A stretch of DNA of 7,026 bases from Chitinophagaceae bacterium (GTDB lineage: Bacteria; Bacteroidota; Bacteroidia; Chitinophagales; Chitinophagaceae). This document shows positions 6,597 to 7,026 of this stretch, in pieces. Positions within the stretch are counted from its first letter, which is position 1; each line of letters opens with the position of its first letter. The position numbers were made by a program, and so were the translations under genes. The DNA is taken from assembly GCA_025455205.1 (NCBI GenBank), contig JALOMZ010000095.1, forward strand, positions 1-7,026. The letters run 5' to 3'. The notes below the pieces were generated by a model, which saw only the letters and a list, made by a program, of their open reading frames with translations, was not told the DNA's origin and made no database searches.

Positions 6597-7026
6597 ACTT
6601 TTCCTTCGGTCATATGGCAGGGCACGCCCACTGTTGGTGCATTTTGGCCGCAGCATTATGGGTGCTCAATGTCAGGCCAGGCTTTGCACAGCCCCGGCCT
6701 GGCGAAGTGCCTGTATTGTGTTACCACCAGATCCGCACCCACCGCCCCGATGACGGCCAATATGCCCGGTCCATCACGGTGCCGCCGGCCGTTTTTGCCA
6801 GCCACATGCAAATGCTGCACGACAGTGGATACTCAGCCATCACCCCCGACGAGCTTTATGCCTGGTATACCACCGGGCGGCCATTGCCGAAACGGCCTGT
6901 TCTCATCACCTTTGATGACAACACCAGCTCGCAGTACACGCAGGCCCTTCCGGCATTGGACCAGTATGGATTCAAGGCTACATTTTTTGTGATGACTGTG
7001 ACCATTGGCAAACCCGGCTATATGAA
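6593..7026 (+). CDS. Secreted NodB-type polysaccharide deacetylase (3' end cut by window edge)
   Basis: The frame is open from the ATG at 6593 to the last base, giving 144 visible residues. The ATG overlaps the previous stop as ATGA, a layout typical of translational coupling. A second ATG at 6614 (residue 8) is a possible start. Residues 8-32 form a signal-peptide-like segment (hydrophobic ILAAALWVLNV, cleavage near FA|Q33). PVLCYHQI (40-47) is the usual first strand of NodB domains, and LITFDDN (104-110) is motif 1: in carbohydrate esterase family 4, D108 would be the catalytic base and D109 a metal ligand. ALDQYGFKATFFVMT (121-135) is the next core strand. The HxxxH metal motif and later motifs lie beyond the window, so activity cannot be judged. 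The family removes N- or O-acetyl groups from peptidoglycan, chitin-like or exopolysaccharide chains; the substrate here is unknown. Confidence 0.9.
   Translation, partial: MNFSFGHMAGHAHCWCILAAALWVLNVRPGFAQPRPGEVPVLCYHQIRTHRPDDGQYARSITVPPAVFASHMQMLHDSGYSAITPDELYAWYTTGRPLPKRPVLITFDDNTSSQYTQALPALDQYGFKATFFVMTVTIGKPGYM

Noticed and set aside
6669..6992. A 107-codon open frame in another frame over the deacetylase
   Set aside because: It has no signal or domain pattern, while the frame from 6593 has a signal peptide and the NodB TFDD motif.

Overview
The window most likely comes from a member of the Bacteroidota, probably a GC-rich Chitinophagaceae-type genome; I did not count base composition. 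Three things support this. The secreted nuclease ends in a type IX secretion system (T9SS) sorting domain. Candidate promoters match the Bacteroidota -7 element TAnnTTTG. Starts lack obvious Shine-Dalgarno sequences. The genus assignment is inference.

All genes lie on the + strand. Bases 1-971 are the 3' part of a retropepsin-like aspartyl protease with a C-terminal PDZ domain. After a 119-base gap with a TAATTTTGC box comes a large modular gene (1091-3523): signal peptide, beta-rich domain, Fn3-like domain, endonuclease I, spacer and T9SS sorting domain. It ends in a textbook intrinsic terminator (3544-3573). A new unit then starts with an M16 zinc peptidase (3677-4915), whose -7-like box lies only six bases before the ATG. 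It is followed by a 175-residue protein (4978-5505) that I read as a degenerate, catalytically dead AAA+ domain. Next are a secreted protein of unknown function with a clear eight-strand (beta/alpha)8 pattern (5610-6596) and, overlapping it by ATGA, the 5' part of a secreted NodB-type polysaccharide deacetylase (6593 to the window edge). That last gene is cut by the right edge.

Functionally the window is mostly envelope and extracellular work: two protein-processing enzymes, a secreted DNase for extracellular DNA, and a coupled pair that looks like a polysaccharide-processing module (TIM-barrel protein plus deacetylase). I see no tRNA, rRNA, CRISPR array, insertion sequence or phage gene. The most novel items are the pseudo-AAA+ protein and the TIM-barrel/deacetylase pair. 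Both rest on by-eye motif reading and need profile or structure searches.
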